Assembly (NCBI GenBank): GCA_963844205.1
Contig: CAWJNK010000014.1
Location: 186,001-250,000 of the forward strand
Direction: 5' to 3'
Source of the DNA: DASSUW01 sp963844205
Lineage (GTDB): Bacteria; Actinomycetota; Thermoleophilia; Solirubrobacterales; Solirubrobacteraceae
Length of the DNA stretch: 64,000 bases
In this document: one piece after another, positions 42,449 to 51,857 of the stretch
Position numbering within the stretch: the stretch's first letter is position 1
How the letters are laid out: every line of letters begins with the position of its first letter
Notes under the pieces: model-generated
What the model was told of the DNA's origin: nothing
The model's database searches: none
What the model saw: only the letters and a program-made list of their open reading frames with translations
Made by a program: the position numbers and the translations under genes

Positions 42449-43203
42449 CCGAGCGCATCGCCCTCGTGCGCCGGCCGAGCTCGCGGATGGGCGAAGGCAT
42501 CGTCACCCACCTCGACCGCACCGAGGTCGACCCCGCGCTGGCCGCGGAGCAGCATGCCCGCTACGTGGACGCGCTCGCCGCCGCGGGGTGGACGATCCGC
42601 GAGGCGCCGGCAGCGGACGAGCTGCCCGACTCGGCCTTCGTCGAGGACACGATGGTCGTGTGCGACGGCCTCGCCGTGCTGGCCCGGCCGGGAGCGGCCG
42701 AGCGCCGGCTCGAGGTCGAAGGCGCCGAGGCTGCCGTGCGCGAGCTCGGCCTCGAGGTCGCGCGGATCGAGGCGCCGGGACTGTTGGACGGTGGCGACGT
42801 CCTGCAGGTGGGCGAGACGGTCTACGTCGGTCGCGGCGGGCGCACGAACGGCGAGGGCATCCGCCAGCTCCGCGCCCATCTCCGCCATCGCACGGTCGTC
42901 CCGGTCCCGCTCGGCTCCGTCCTGCACCTGAAGTCGGCGGTGACGGCGTTGCCGGACGGCACGATCGTGTGCGCCGACCGCTCGGTGCTCGACACCTCGC
43001 CGCTGCCCACTCTGCGGGCCGTCCCCGAGGAGGGCGGCGCCCACGTCGTGCTGCTCGGCGAGGGTCGGGTGCTGATGGCGGCGTCGGCTCCGCGGACGGC
43101 GGAGCTGTTCGACGACTGGGGCTTCGATGTCGTGGTCGTCGACATCGGCGAGTTCGAGCGGATGGAGGGCTGCGTGACCTGCCTCTCCGTGCTCATCGAC
43201 TGA
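42445..43203 (+). CDS. Dimethylarginine dimethylaminohydrolase-like amidinotransferase-fold enzyme
   Basis: A 252-residue guanidino-group-modifying enzyme. Start GTG 42445 overlaps the MBL stop (GTGA). ELPDSAFVEDTMVVCDGLAVLARPGA, LDGGDVLQVGETVYVGRGGRTN, HLKSAVTALPDGTIV (catalytic His) and MEGCVTCLSVL (catalytic Cys) match DDAH. It hydrolyses Nw-methylarginines to citrulline. The last 105 bp are repeated 6.6 kb downstream (49707-49811), so this gene marks the left edge of the island. Confidence 0.87.
   Translation: MTERIALVRRPSSRMGEGIVTHLDRTEVDPALAAEQHARYVDALAAAGWTIREAPAADELPDSAFVEDTMVVCDGLAVLARPGAAERRLEVEGAEAAVRELGLEVARIEAPGLLDGGDVLQVGETVYVGRGGRTNGEGIRQLRAHLRHRTVVPVPLGSVLHLKSAVTALPDGTIVCADRSVLDTSPLPTLRAVPEEGGAHVVLLGEGRVLMAASAPRTAELFDDWGFDVVVVDIGEFERMEGCVTCLSVLID
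43099..43203 (+). repeat. 105-bp direct repeat, left copy (DDAH 3' end)
   Basis: The last 35 codons of the DDAH gene, GCGGAGCTGTTCGACG to the stop. The right copy at 49707-49811 differs at about five positions, mostly synonymous, and similarity stops at the stop codon. Both are on the plus strand. Confidence 0.8.
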
Positions 43204-43825
43204 GGTTGCCCTCGGGCCACGCGGCCCTCGTTGAAGGCCTGCATGAGTGGCTGGGACCGGCCCGCGTCATGCCCTCCCGGGGCAGCGCTCGCAAGCTCGC
43301 GCTCGAGCGCCCCGGGAGGCCACGCCGCGGCCCGTCCACCGGCACGACCATGGTTTCGGCCGCACCCTCTGTGGGCGCGCTCGTCAGGGCAGCACAGACA
43401 GCACGCCAGGACATCTGCTCTGTGATGGGACGCGAATCGGAGTACCGATCCCGGGAGATCGGAGTCTTCTCCGCCGGCGTTCGCGATCCGGGATCTGACT
43501 CAACAATTCGCTGCTTCGCGCGCCGGGCTCGCGTTGAGGCATGCGACCGGCCCGCAGGGGCGCGCCAGCTCGTGCCACGTCCCACACCTGTTTTTCGCGC
43601 AAGCGCACTCTACAACCAGGAAGTACGAGTGCTCCTGACAGGCGAAAGCGCTAGTGCCCCAGCGGCTCCGCTGCGTCGCTCAACGTAGGCTCGGCGCGAG
43701 GCAACCCGCGGACCAGTCGGCCATCACGCGGTCCCCGGACCCTCCCGCCGGACCCTACAACAGCGTCAAGGGATGGTTCGCCACTCGTCGCCCGGAGAAC
43801 TGGCCAGGGACGGTGCGGACGTTAC
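43204..43825. other. Intergenic region, left flank of the island
   Basis: No convincing gene. It holds an 11-bp hairpin CCTCCCGGGGC/GCCCCGGGAGG (43273-43283, 43309-43319, 25-base loop) and the left copy of a 184-bp repeat (43349-43532). The short words CCGGCCCGCGTCATG precede the hairpin here and directly precede the repeat at 51526, as if about 80 bp including the hairpin were inserted in this copy. Confidence 0.6.
43349..43532 (+). repeat. 184-bp direct repeat, left copy
   Basis: Begins CATGGTTTCGGCCGCACC and ends GCCGGGCTCGC. The right copy (51526-51709) is nearly identical, and the few differences would change amino acids in every plausible frame, so it looks non-coding. Both copies flank the island region in the same orientation. 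Possibly a MITE or IS-end remnant. Confidence 0.72.
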
Positions 43826-44680
43826 CTAGCCGCCCCCAAGTTCCTGTACGCCGAACTGCATCGGGTCGGACGCGATGCTCTCAAGCAGGTTCGTTCGATA
43901 CGTCGCATCGAGGCCGGTCGCGAGCAAAAGCGCCTTGAGGCGCACCGTAGCGTGCATCACAAGAAACTGGCGGTCGTCACCATAGTCGCTGGTGTCGAGA
44001 GCGTTTTGGAACCGCATGGCGGTCTTGAACGCTTCCTCTCGTTCTTCGCGAGAAACCCTCTCCCATTGGTCATCGAGATTCGAGCCGTGCCAAAAGCTCT
44101 GCCCGGTGTCCCCGGCGATGTCAATGAGCAGTCGCGCACTCGTCAGCAACCGGCCCGTGAAAACCGAGTCGGTAAACGTCGCGAGGTCGAACTCCCCATC
44201 TGTCATCAACGGATCGGCATCCGTCACTTGCTTCAGGGGTTCGGCTTCGTCCGCAATCGACGAAAGCTGAGAGCCCGGCTCGCGTTGCTTCTTACGGCGT
44301 AGAAATGCCACGAGCTCGCCTCCATCCTTAGGTTTGTTGTCCGGATTCTCGACCGCACTCGGCCCGTGCTCGACGCGCGAAGGCTGCCGCATGAAGCGGA
44401 GACGCTGACCCCTCGTGCCGTACGGCGCGTCGCCGCGTTCCGACGTGGCGAATTGCTGGGCGAAATTCTTCGCCGCATTCCATTCGCCATCGATGCGCTC
44501 GACGCTAGTCCAACGCAACGGCCACCGACCGCAGCGAACCCACAGCTTCGCATGACAACCGAAGTTGAGGCATGCTCGCGGCGGAAGTCCGCGTCCTAAC
44601 GGCGCCGAAAAGCGCTCGCCGTCGTCGTGGACGTGGCCCGACGTACCGCAGGCGGGACAGCGAAAGATTCCGAGGACCAT
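43826..44680 (-). CDS. Hypothetical protein with zinc-ribbon start
   Basis: About 284 residues from ATG 44680 (an upstream ATG at 44815 adds 45 Arg/Ser-rich residues that look non-coding). MVLGIFRCPACGTSGHVHDDGERF then RACLNFGCHAKLWV suggests a zinc finger. The middle is charged and probably disordered; the last ~120 residues are helical (FDLATFTDSVFTGRLLTSARLLIDIAGDTGQSFW). GC and codon use are lower than in the flanking genes, a sign of transfer. Function unknown. Confidence 0.6.
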   Translation of the reverse strand: MVLGIFRCPACGTSGHVHDDGERFSAPLGRGLPPRACLNFGCHAKLWVRCGRWPLRWTSVERIDGEWNAAKNFAQQFATSERGDAPYGTRGQRLRFMRQPSRVEHGPSAVENPDNKPKDGGELVAFLRRKKQREPGSQLSSIADEAEPLKQVTDADPLMTDGEFDLATFTDSVFTGRLLTSARLLIDIAGDTGQSFWHGSNLDDQWERVSREEREEAFKTAMRFQNALDTSDYGDDRQFLVMHATVRLKALLLATGLDATYRTNLLESIASDPMQFGVQELGGG

Positions 44681-45221
44681 CGCAACGTTGGCTTTCCGCG
44701 CTGTCGATCGTAACGCCGAATTGGCGAACGTAAGACGCTCAGCCGCTCGGGTCGCGACCGACGCGAAACGAGAACTCCTCGACAACCTCTGGCGGCTCGG
44801 CGGCTCCGGCGGCAACGCGAACGCGGATTGGATAGAGGGTCACGCCGTCCCAGGGCGCCGGCAGCGGCCCTGCGGGAGCCGCCCGCCGACGAGCGCGTCG
44901 CAAACAGATGCGCGCCTCTCGCTCTGCGCGGTGCCAGCGGGAGCGACAGCGACCGCCGGAGGATGCGTTGCGGCGCTGTTGCATCGAGGCTTGCTGTTCT
45001 GATTGAGCTCGTCGGTGACGTCCGACGCGGAGGAGAGGGTCCCGACCGGGCGGCGAGCTGACTGTCATTGAGGCTGTCGGCCGGCTAGGGCCTGACTTCC
45101 TTGTGTTTTGTCGCTCGTCGCCGGTCGGGGATGTGTGGCGTGACTTGATAGATGCGTGGCGTCGCCTCAGCAAGCCGTGTCCGCCAGGCGTCCGTTCTGT
45201 TCGAGACAGGAGGACGAGGCA
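44681..45221. other. Gap between the zinc-ribbon gene and the IS110 remnant
   Basis: No supported gene. The last ~160 bp (45062-45221), AT-richer and directly before the IS110 start codon, is where IS110-group elements carry the non-coding end from which a bridge RNA is transcribed. I cannot confirm a fold by eye. Confidence 0.4.
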
Positions 45222-46276
45222 ATGATCGTGCTCGGCGTGGACACTCACAAGCGTTCGCACGCGATCGCTGCGGTCGCAGCGCCAACCGGCGAGCGGCTCG
45301 GCGAGCAGATCGTCCCCGTCGGCGAGCGGGGGTTCGGCGCCTGTTGCAGTCGGGCGCGCGAGCTGGACGAGGACCGCGCGTGGGCGCTTGAGGATTGCCG
45401 ACACGTGTCGGGGTCGTTGGAGCGGTTCTTGATCGAGCGCGGTGAGCGGGTACTGCGAATCCCGACCCACCTGACCGCGAAGGCGCGCAAGAGCGCCCGC
45501 CAGCGCGGCAAATCCGACCCGATCGACGCGCTCAACGTGGCCCGCGTCGCGCTGCAGGAGGGCCTTCAGTCGTTCCCGGAGGCGCACCTGGACGGGCCCG
45601 AGCTGGATCTGCGGCTGCTCGTCGACCATCGCGAACGGCTGGTCCGCCATCGCGTCGAGCTCAACAGCACGCTGCTCTGGCATCTGCACGATCTGTGGCC
45701 GGAGCTGCGGCTGCCGGGCGGCGCGCTGTTCTCGAAGAGGTGGAGCACACGGATCGGCCGGCGTCTGGCCCGGGCCGAGCAAACGATGCGCGTTCGGATC
45801 GCGCGCGACGAGCTGCGCCGCCTGCGCGAGCTGACCCTGGCGATAACGGGCTCAAGCGCGACATCGCCGAGCTCGTCGAGCAGATCGCGCCGCAACTGCT
45901 CACGAGCGCGGGTTCGGGCCGCTGACGGCGGCCAAGCTGGTCGGCGAGATCGCCGGCGCCCAGCGCTTCGCGACCTCGGCGAAACTGGCCCGCGCCGCCG
46001 GCGTCGCGCCGATCCCCGCCAGCTCGGGCAACACGCAGCGCCACCGGCTCGACCAGGGTGGCGACCGCCAGATCAACGCCGCGCTGCACCGCGTGATCGT
46101 CACCGCGCGCGCTGTCACCCGCAGACCGCGACTACATCGAACGTCGCCGCAGCGAAGGCAAGAGCACCCGCGAGGCGATCCGCTGTCTCAAGCGCTACCT
46201 CGCCGCCGCGTCGGCCTCTTCAGTCGCCCCACCCGACCAGGACACCACCCTCCCCCAACTGAATTTCTTGACATAG
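45222..46276 (+). pseudogene. IS110-family transposase, frameshifted
   Basis: ATG 45222 opens IVLGVDTHKRSHAIAAVAAP, the RuvC-like DEDD start of IS110 transposases; SDPIDALNVARVAL and LRLLVDHRERLVRHRVELNSTLLWHLHDL follow in the same frame. The frame is then lost near 45850 (continues GLKRDIAELVEQIAPQLL), again near 45900 (continues GFGPLTAAKLVGEIAGAQRFA, LARAAGVAPIPASSGNTQRHRL) and again near 46120 (continues DYIERRRSEGKSTREAIRCLKRYLA to TAG 46276). The Transposase_20 domain is thus present but split over at least three frameshifts, so it is dead. Confidence 0.85.
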
Positions 46277-46712
46277 AAGCGACGAAGCAGCAGCGCTCAG
46301 TCGCGAGCCACGCGCGTCGCAGCCTCCGAGTAGCGCGGCGACGAGGCCACCGACCTCGCCCGACCCTGGGGGGTGGCCCCCTCGCCAGCCGTCAGAAGAC
46401 CGTCGGCTTAGAATCCGCCCCACTGTACGGGTTCCCAGCCGTTCGGTCGATCGGACCATAACCCCTCTCAGACACCTCCCGAGCCCCGGCTCTCGCGCGT
46501 CTCCCCCGAGGTATCGAGACGGGGGCTCTCGTCGTGCCGGGGAGTGTCTGCTTGAAGAGCCGAACTGGAACCATGCTCGTCCTCGCGGCACGGAGTCCGC
46601 CCGCCTGCCCTGGCGCAAGGGGCCTGGCTCCGCTAGCCCTCCGAGGTCCTTTTACGCGTCACGTACGCTTCCGGCAGGCAACATCTCATTGTCGCCACAA
46701 CGCGACTACGTT
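46277..46712. other. Gap before the NTPase/TPR gene
   Basis: No gene seen. It contains a nested inverted repeat GAGCCCC...GTCTC...GAGAC...GGGGCTC around 46482-46533, which may be a terminator or IS end, and an AT-richer stretch before 46713 that probably holds the promoter of the NTPase gene. Confidence 0.45.
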
Positions 46713-49508
46713 ATGACTGGCATGGAAGGGCGCAACCTCACCTACCACGACCTCAAGCAGCTCCGAGCGACCGCATCGTCCGGGATGCGAGGCGAGCTTC
46801 GGTCGGCGTTCATGGAGAACCTTGAAAAGTCGCCCGTTCACGAGTCTCACAAGGTCATCTTCGCCGTCGTAGGTCAAGGAGGGACTGGCAAGACGTGGCT
46901 GCTACGCGAGCTGCGGACGCAGGCGGAACGTGCCGACGTACCGACCGCGTTGACCGACAGCGCCGAGGAACATGTTGTCCACGTCATGCGTCGGTTCGCT
47001 GCTGGTCTCCGCCTCCCGACCGCGTTCCGCGACTATCTGGCGAAGGATGAGTGGTACGAGGCGAAGATCGCCGAGCTACTCAGTGACACGGCAGCGCCCG
47101 ACGAGCTTGCGGCAGCCCTCGGCAGGGGCGCCGGTCGGGTTGGTCTCGCACTCGGACGACAAGTCCCGGTAGTCGGCCTCGCCCTCGAAGCGGTGGACAC
47201 AGGAGCGGCCATTGAAAAAGCCGGCGAGGCCACGAAATATCTCTCTGAGAAGTTCCGCAAGGGCGAGGACCTCCGACTCATCACCGAACCGGTGAGTGTC
47301 CTGACGCCACTCTTCCTCCAGGGCCTTCGCTCGCTCACGCAGGATCTTCGCTCGTTGGCCCTCTTCTTCGACGAATTTGAACGTACATCGTCATACGTTG
47401 AGCCGTGGCTTCTGGACGTCTTCCACGAGGCATACGGCCCTGTCCCAGCGTCTCTTGTCGTGACGGTCGCCGGACAGCAGGCCCTCTCAAGCGTTGCGTG
47501 GACCGACGATGAACCGTGGATTCAGCGAGTCACACTGGATGTCTTCTCCGAATCCGAGGCGCGAGACTACCTCCACGCTCACGGGGTCGACAACGACAAC
47601 ATCGTCGCCGAGATCCTTCGCCTCTCGGGGCGTCTGCCCGTGCTTCTGGCCGCGCTTGCTGCCCAGAGCCCAGCGACCGAGCACGACATCGGCGACGTCA
47701 CCGGGACGGCGATTGAGGTCTTCTTGAAGTGGATCGACGATCCAGAGCAGCGGGAGGTGGCTATCGCGGCTGCACTTCCTCGCCTGCTGAACGAGGATTC
47801 ATTGGCCGCGGCAGTTACGCGACCAAGCGCGGAACTGCACTTTCCGTGGCTCCGGAAGTTACCTTTCGTCATTGAACGCCCAACCGGTTGGGAGTACCAC
47901 GACGTCGTACGTCGCCAGCTGATACGCCACAAGCGGAAAGAGTCCCCGCAAGACTGGATCAAGCTTCAGCATGCTCTGCACGGACACTACGAAGCCCAGC
48001 AGGAATATTTGCGAGGTGGGCCAGACCGTCCAACGCCGATCGCAAATCCCGAATGGCAGCGACTTGAGGTCGAATACGTCTATCACGCGACGTGTGAAAC
48101 GCCATCGAAGTTTGAGCGCGCCGCACTCCATGCCATTACGCTGACGGCGAGCCGTCCCGAGTTGGCGGAGCGCGTAGCGACGGCGATTCTTGAGGCTGGA
48201 GAAGATACCGACGATCGGTTGGTAGCACGGTGGGGCCGCGCGCTGCTTACCGTGGTGAGGCAACCAGAAACAGCGGAGGAAGCGGAAGCGGCCATAGAGG
48301 CCCTGACTTTCATGCTCGACGCCGAGGGGCTGGCACTTGATGACGAGCAGCGCGTGATCCTGCTTCGTCGTCGAGGCATCGTTCGGTCGGATGCCGGGGA
48401 CCCCCGAGGAGCGTTAGTCGACTTTGATGGCGCTATCAAACTCACGCCGAACGCCTGGATTCTGCATAGCGATCGCGCCATCACGTACATGCGCACGCAA
48501 CAACCGGACCTTGCTATCCCGAACTTCGAGCGAGCGCTTGAGCTAATCGGCCCGACTCACCCGGATCGCCGAGACGTCCTCATTAATCGCGCGACTGCAC
48601 AGGAAGCGCTAGGGGACGCGGAGGCCGCCCTTGCTGACATCTCGTGCGCGATGCAACTTGGGGTCCCGGATGCAACGATTTACTTGGCCCGAGGTGACGT
48701 CGTAGCGGCGCAAGGCGACACTGAATCTGCGATCGACGACTACAGACTGGCACTTGAACTCGATGACGACTCTCGACACGTAGCATTGCAGCGTATGGCT
48801 GGGGCATTCATGACAGCCGGGCGCGTCGAGGAAGCCGAAATCGCGTTGATCGACTCACTCGAAGTAGAGCCGAACTGCGGAAACTGCTGGTCGGCGCTTG
48901 CGAAGATCAAAGCGACCGGCGATGAGGGCTCACTTGAGGATCTCCTTAGCACCCGGGTCGAGCCGCTCGTCGGCCCCGTAGGGCGACTCAGGCGGGCAGA
49001 TGTCCTCGGGGCACATGACCAGGTCGCACTTGCGGTGTCGGAGTCGCGGGAAGCGATCGCGTCTGATTCGAGGCTGCGCACCGACGTAAATCTCAATCAG
49101 CTCGGCCTCTGGCTGACGTACTTGGATCGACTCCCGGAGGCATGTGCAACGTACAGGCGGGCACTTGAACTTGCCGACAAGGAGGATCCCAACGTCCCGT
49201 TGCTTTACAACGTCGCGGTCGCCGCAGCGGCCCTTAACGGTGTCGAGAGGGCAGCGGACGCTCTAGCGACCGCTCGCGCCGCGCTCTACCGCGAAGTACG
49301 CGAAGGCGATCTCCTCACCGCCGCTTATGGGCTCGGCGGTTTGGCGGCGACCGTCGGCGATGAGAACGAGGCGTTCGACCGGCTGCGCGAGGCCGCCCAA
49401 CTTCGGCCTCAGGTTGTCAGGAGGTGGGCCGAGCGTGACGTCGCCTGGAGAAGTCTCCGCGAGGATCCTCGGTTTGAATCAGCGCTGACGGTGCTGGAGA
49501 CCACCTGA
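46713..49508 (+). CDS. STAND-like NTPase with C-terminal TPR repeats
   Basis: About 931 residues (ATG 46713; TTG 46689 gives eight more). VIFAVVGQGGTGKTWLLREL near residue 50 is Walker A, LRSLALFFDEFERTSSYVEPWLL near 215 is Walker B, LVVTVAGQQALSS is sensor-like, and a winged-helix-type segment follows. From about residue 540 come TPR-like helix pairs: RGIVRSDAGDPRGALVDFDGAIKLTPNAW, DRAITYMRTQQPDLAIPNFERALEL, RATAQEALGDAEAALADI, and more to the end. NTPase plus TPR sensor is the layout of STAND immune ATPases. No separate nuclease or TIR effector is recognised in it. Codon use and GC are below the surroundings, consistent with acquisition. Confidence 0.75.
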   Translation: MTGMEGRNLTYHDLKQLRATASSGMRGELRSAFMENLEKSPVHESHKVIFAVVGQGGTGKTWLLRELRTQAERADVPTALTDSAEEHVVHVMRRFAAGLRLPTAFRDYLAKDEWYEAKIAELLSDTAAPDELAAALGRGAGRVGLALGRQVPVVGLALEAVDTGAAIEKAGEATKYLSEKFRKGEDLRLITEPVSVLTPLFLQGLRSLTQDLRSLALFFDEFERTSSYVEPWLLDVFHEAYGPVPASLVVTVAGQQALSSVAWTDDEPWIQRVTLDVFSESEARDYLHAHGVDNDNIVAEILRLSGRLPVLLAALAAQSPATEHDIGDVTGTAIEVFLKWIDDPEQREVAIAAALPRLLNEDSLAAAVTRPSAELHFPWLRKLPFVIERPTGWEYHDVVRRQLIRHKRKESPQDWIKLQHALHGHYEAQQEYLRGGPDRPTPIANPEWQRLEVEYVYHATCETPSKFERAALHAITLTASRPELAERVATAILEAGEDTDDRLVARWGRALLTVVRQPETAEEAEAAIEALTFMLDAEGLALDDEQRVILLRRRGIVRSDAGDPRGALVDFDGAIKLTPNAWILHSDRAITYMRTQQPDLAIPNFERALELIGPTHPDRRDVLINRATAQEALGDAEAALADISCAMQLGVPDATIYLARGDVVAAQGDTESAIDDYRLALELDDDSRHVALQRMAGAFMTAGRVEEAEIALIDSLEVEPNCGNCWSALAKIKATGDEGSLEDLLSTRVEPLVGPVGRLRRADVLGAHDQVALAVSESREAIASDSRLRTDVNLNQLGLWLTYLDRLPEACATYRRALELADKEDPNVPLLYNVAVAAAALNGVERAADALATARAALYREVREGDLLTAAYGLGGLAATVGDENEAFDRLREAAQLRPQVVRRWAERDVAWRSLREDPRFESALTVLETT

Positions 49509-49703
49509 GGCCGGTGACAGCACTGATTACAGTCCGCCCTATCGCTTCGGGGTAGGGACGACAGCCGGAAGTCAACTAACTGACGCCCAGCCGCAGAGCG
49601 GAAGGGCGCAGCGGCCTACTCCGCGCGGCCGCGCGCCCGCCCCGGCGTGATGTGTGGGTAGCCGGTCGCAGGGTTCTAGGTCGGCGGCCGAGAACTTCGC
49701 CCC

Positions 49704-49811
49704 ATGGCGGAGCTGTTCGACGACTGGGGGTTCGACGTCGTGGTCGTCGACATCGGCGAGTTCGAGCGGATGGAGGGCTGCGTGACCTGTCTCTCCGTGC
49801 TCATCGCGTGA
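49704..49811 (+). pseudogene. DDAH 3' fragment (right copy of 105-bp repeat)
   Basis: ATGGCGGAGCTG at 49704 runs into MAELFDDWGFDVVVVD and ends ERMEGCVTCLSVLIA-stop, the catalytic-Cys end of DDAH. It has no upstream part. The mostly synonymous differences from the intact gene mean it derives from a diverged DDAH allele, perhaps left behind when the island inserted or when two islands recombined. Confidence 0.75.
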
Positions 49812-49916
49812 CAAGGACGAGCGTCATCGCGGCGCTCGAGTCGACCGCGTCGAGGATGAAGAGGATGTCCCGCTCGTCGTGGAACTTCGCGACGGCGATC
49901 CTGTGAGTGAATTATC

Positions 49917-51267
49917 TCAGGCGGGTGTAGCGGCGACCTCCGGCGCCGCGGTCGTGGTGGACGTCTGAAGCGGTTGGCTGCGGGTGGCGGTGGCGCGCTT
50001 GGCGGCGACGTCGCGCTCGACGGCGAGGGCGAGCTTGGCGAGGTCGCCGTGGCCGATGATGCGGCGGAACTGGGCCTCGGCTTCGAGCATCCCGGCGGCG
50101 GTCCAGCGCAGGCACATGTCGCCGCTGGACCAGTGCTTGACGTTGCGGCTGATCCGGCGGACGGTCTCGATCATCGACTCGCACGGGTTCGTCGAGGCGA
50201 GCGTGCGCTTGAGGCGGCCGCGGACGCCGAGACGGGTGACGGTGAGCGTCTCCTCGAGGCCCTCGCGCAGCGACGCAGCAGCGCCGGGGTGGCTGCGATC
50301 GAGCTCGGAGGCGAGCACGCGGAGCTGGTCGAGCGCGCGGTCGTGGTCATCGAGCGCCCACGCGGCTCCGAGGCGGCGGCGCACGAGCGGCCGGTCGCGC
50401 TCGGGCAGGTGGCCGAGCACGTTGCGCTCCTTGTGACGCACGCAGCGCTGGACCGGCGTGTCGGACGCCGAAGACGTCGCGGACGGCCTTGCGCAGCGCC
50501 TTGGCGCCGTCGATGACGACCAGCACGCCCTGCTCGACATCCAGGCCGCGCTCGACGAGGTTCGAGAGCAGCGTGGTGGCGACGGTGGCGTTCTCGGTTG
50601 AGCCGTCCCACAGCCCGAGTGGGTGCTTGACGCCGTCGGTGTCGATCCCCAGCGCGACGACGCAGCAGCGGCTCTTGAGCTCGATCCCGTCGAGCATCAC
50701 GCACCGCCAGCCGCAGGTCCTCGAGCGGGCGTGACATCAGCTCGATCAGCTGCTCGCGCGTGCGCGAGACGAACTCGCGGCTGACCGCCGACTTGCTCGT
50801 CGACCTGCGAGACCGCGTCGATGTCGGTGCCGACCGGCTCGCCCGTCCGGGCGTAGCGGCGCGTCGAGACGCCGGCCAGCATCCGCTCGAGCATCACGTC
50901 GGTGAGCCGGTCGCGCGCGGCGAAGTGCGCATAGCGTGCCCAGCTCGACCTCATGCTCGCCGTCGGCGGTGCGGGCACGCGGGCGCTCGACCGGCACACG
51001 CCGCCCGCCGAGCGTGACCTCGCCGCGATCGTGGCCATGACGCACCGCGCTGCGGTCCGCATCGTGCCTGCCCTTCGGGCCGACAACCTCGTCGACCTCG
51101 GCCTCCATCAGCTCGTGCAGCACACCGAGCCCAACGCCGACGCTCAGCGCCAGCAGCCCTTCCTTCGCGGCGCCGGCGAGCTCGCCGAGCGCCTCCTGCA
51201 CCGAGGCGGGCAACTCCTCAATGCGCTCCTGGCCGGCCGCGACCGACCCAGCCGATACGGTCCTCAT
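49917..51267 (-). pseudogene. IS256/mutator-type transposase, frameshifted
   Basis: Read from ATG 51267: ELMEAEVDEVVGPKGRHDADRSAVRHG and VTLGGRRVPVERPRART are the N-terminal part; DRLTDVMLERMLAGVSTRRYA, then CCVVALGIDTDGVKHPLGLWDGSTENA, VLVVIDGAKALRKAVRDVFG, QRCVRHKERNVLGHLPE, and STNPCESMIETVRRISRNVKHW follow in shifting frames. The acidic catalytic residues survive, but at least three frameshifts (near 50945, 50715 and 50460) break the gene. It lies on the minus strand between the DDAH fragment and the right 184-bp repeat. Confidence 0.82.
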
Positions 51268-51857
51268 GGCGGTTGGTCCTCCTGTCCTCGGACTTCCGAT
51301 TCGCACTCGCCACGGTCCCAACAGGACCGGACGAGGCGGGAGGACCGCCGCCTTCAAGTTCTACGAGCTACGGGACAACCTCAGGATGAACCTGCCGGCG
51401 TACAGCAGCGCGCAAGCCGAACGATGGAGCAGCCTCGTCGCGGCACTCCGAGGCAGAGGCGGAAGTGCGGCGCCGCCTTCCCGCTGAGTGCTCATGATCC
51501 GCACTTGGCGAGGGCCGGCCCGCGTCATGGTTTCGGCCGCACCCTCTGTGGGCGCGCTCATCAGGGCAGCACAGACAGCACGCCAGGACATCTGCTCTGT
51601 GATGGGACGCGAATCGGAGTACCGATCCCGGAAGATCGGAGTCTTCTCCGCCGACGTTCGCGATCCGGGATCTGACTCAACAATTCGCTGCTTCGCGAGC
51701 CGGGCTCGCCCTTCACGCGCTCCTCCATCCAGTCGAACGCGACAGCGGGCATGCCGATGACGAGGCTCCTGCTTTTCATGGTGGCTGTTGCGCAAAGGGG
51801 GCGCGCGACGTCGCTCTCGCTGCCTTCGAGCAGAAGCGGACGCATATGCTCGCCGCG
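51268..51857. other. Gap containing the right 184-bp repeat
   Basis: No supported gene. Besides the repeat (51526-51709), the first part (51268-51480) holds only shadow reading frames, and 51710-51857 shows nothing recognisable. Confidence 0.5.
51526..51709 (+). repeat. 184-bp direct repeat, right copy
   Basis: Near-identical to 43349-43532 and in the same orientation, 8.2 kb apart. It follows GGCCGGCCCGCGTCATG directly, words that also occur before the hairpin near the left copy. Confidence 0.72.

Larger units (their letters stand above)
43204..51709. mobile_element. Probable genomic island (composite, degenerate)
   Basis: The stretch is bounded by a duplicated DDAH 3' end on one side pair (43099/49707) and a 184-bp direct repeat on another (43349/51526). 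It contains less GC-rich genes with different codon use (43826-44680, 46713-49508) and two wrecked transposase genes. The exact ends and the mechanism of entry are unclear; no intact integrase is inside. Confidence 0.5.

Noticed and set aside
43204..43825. Small ORFs in the 184-bp repeat
   Set aside because: Differences between copies are not enriched at synonymous sites in any frame, there is no ribosome-binding site, and the frames have no recognised motif.
46277..46712. tRNA gene as island attachment site
   Set aside because: The nested GAGCCCC/GGGGCTC hairpin lacks anticodon-arm and T-loop (GGTTCRA) signatures; no tRNA is visible in the window.
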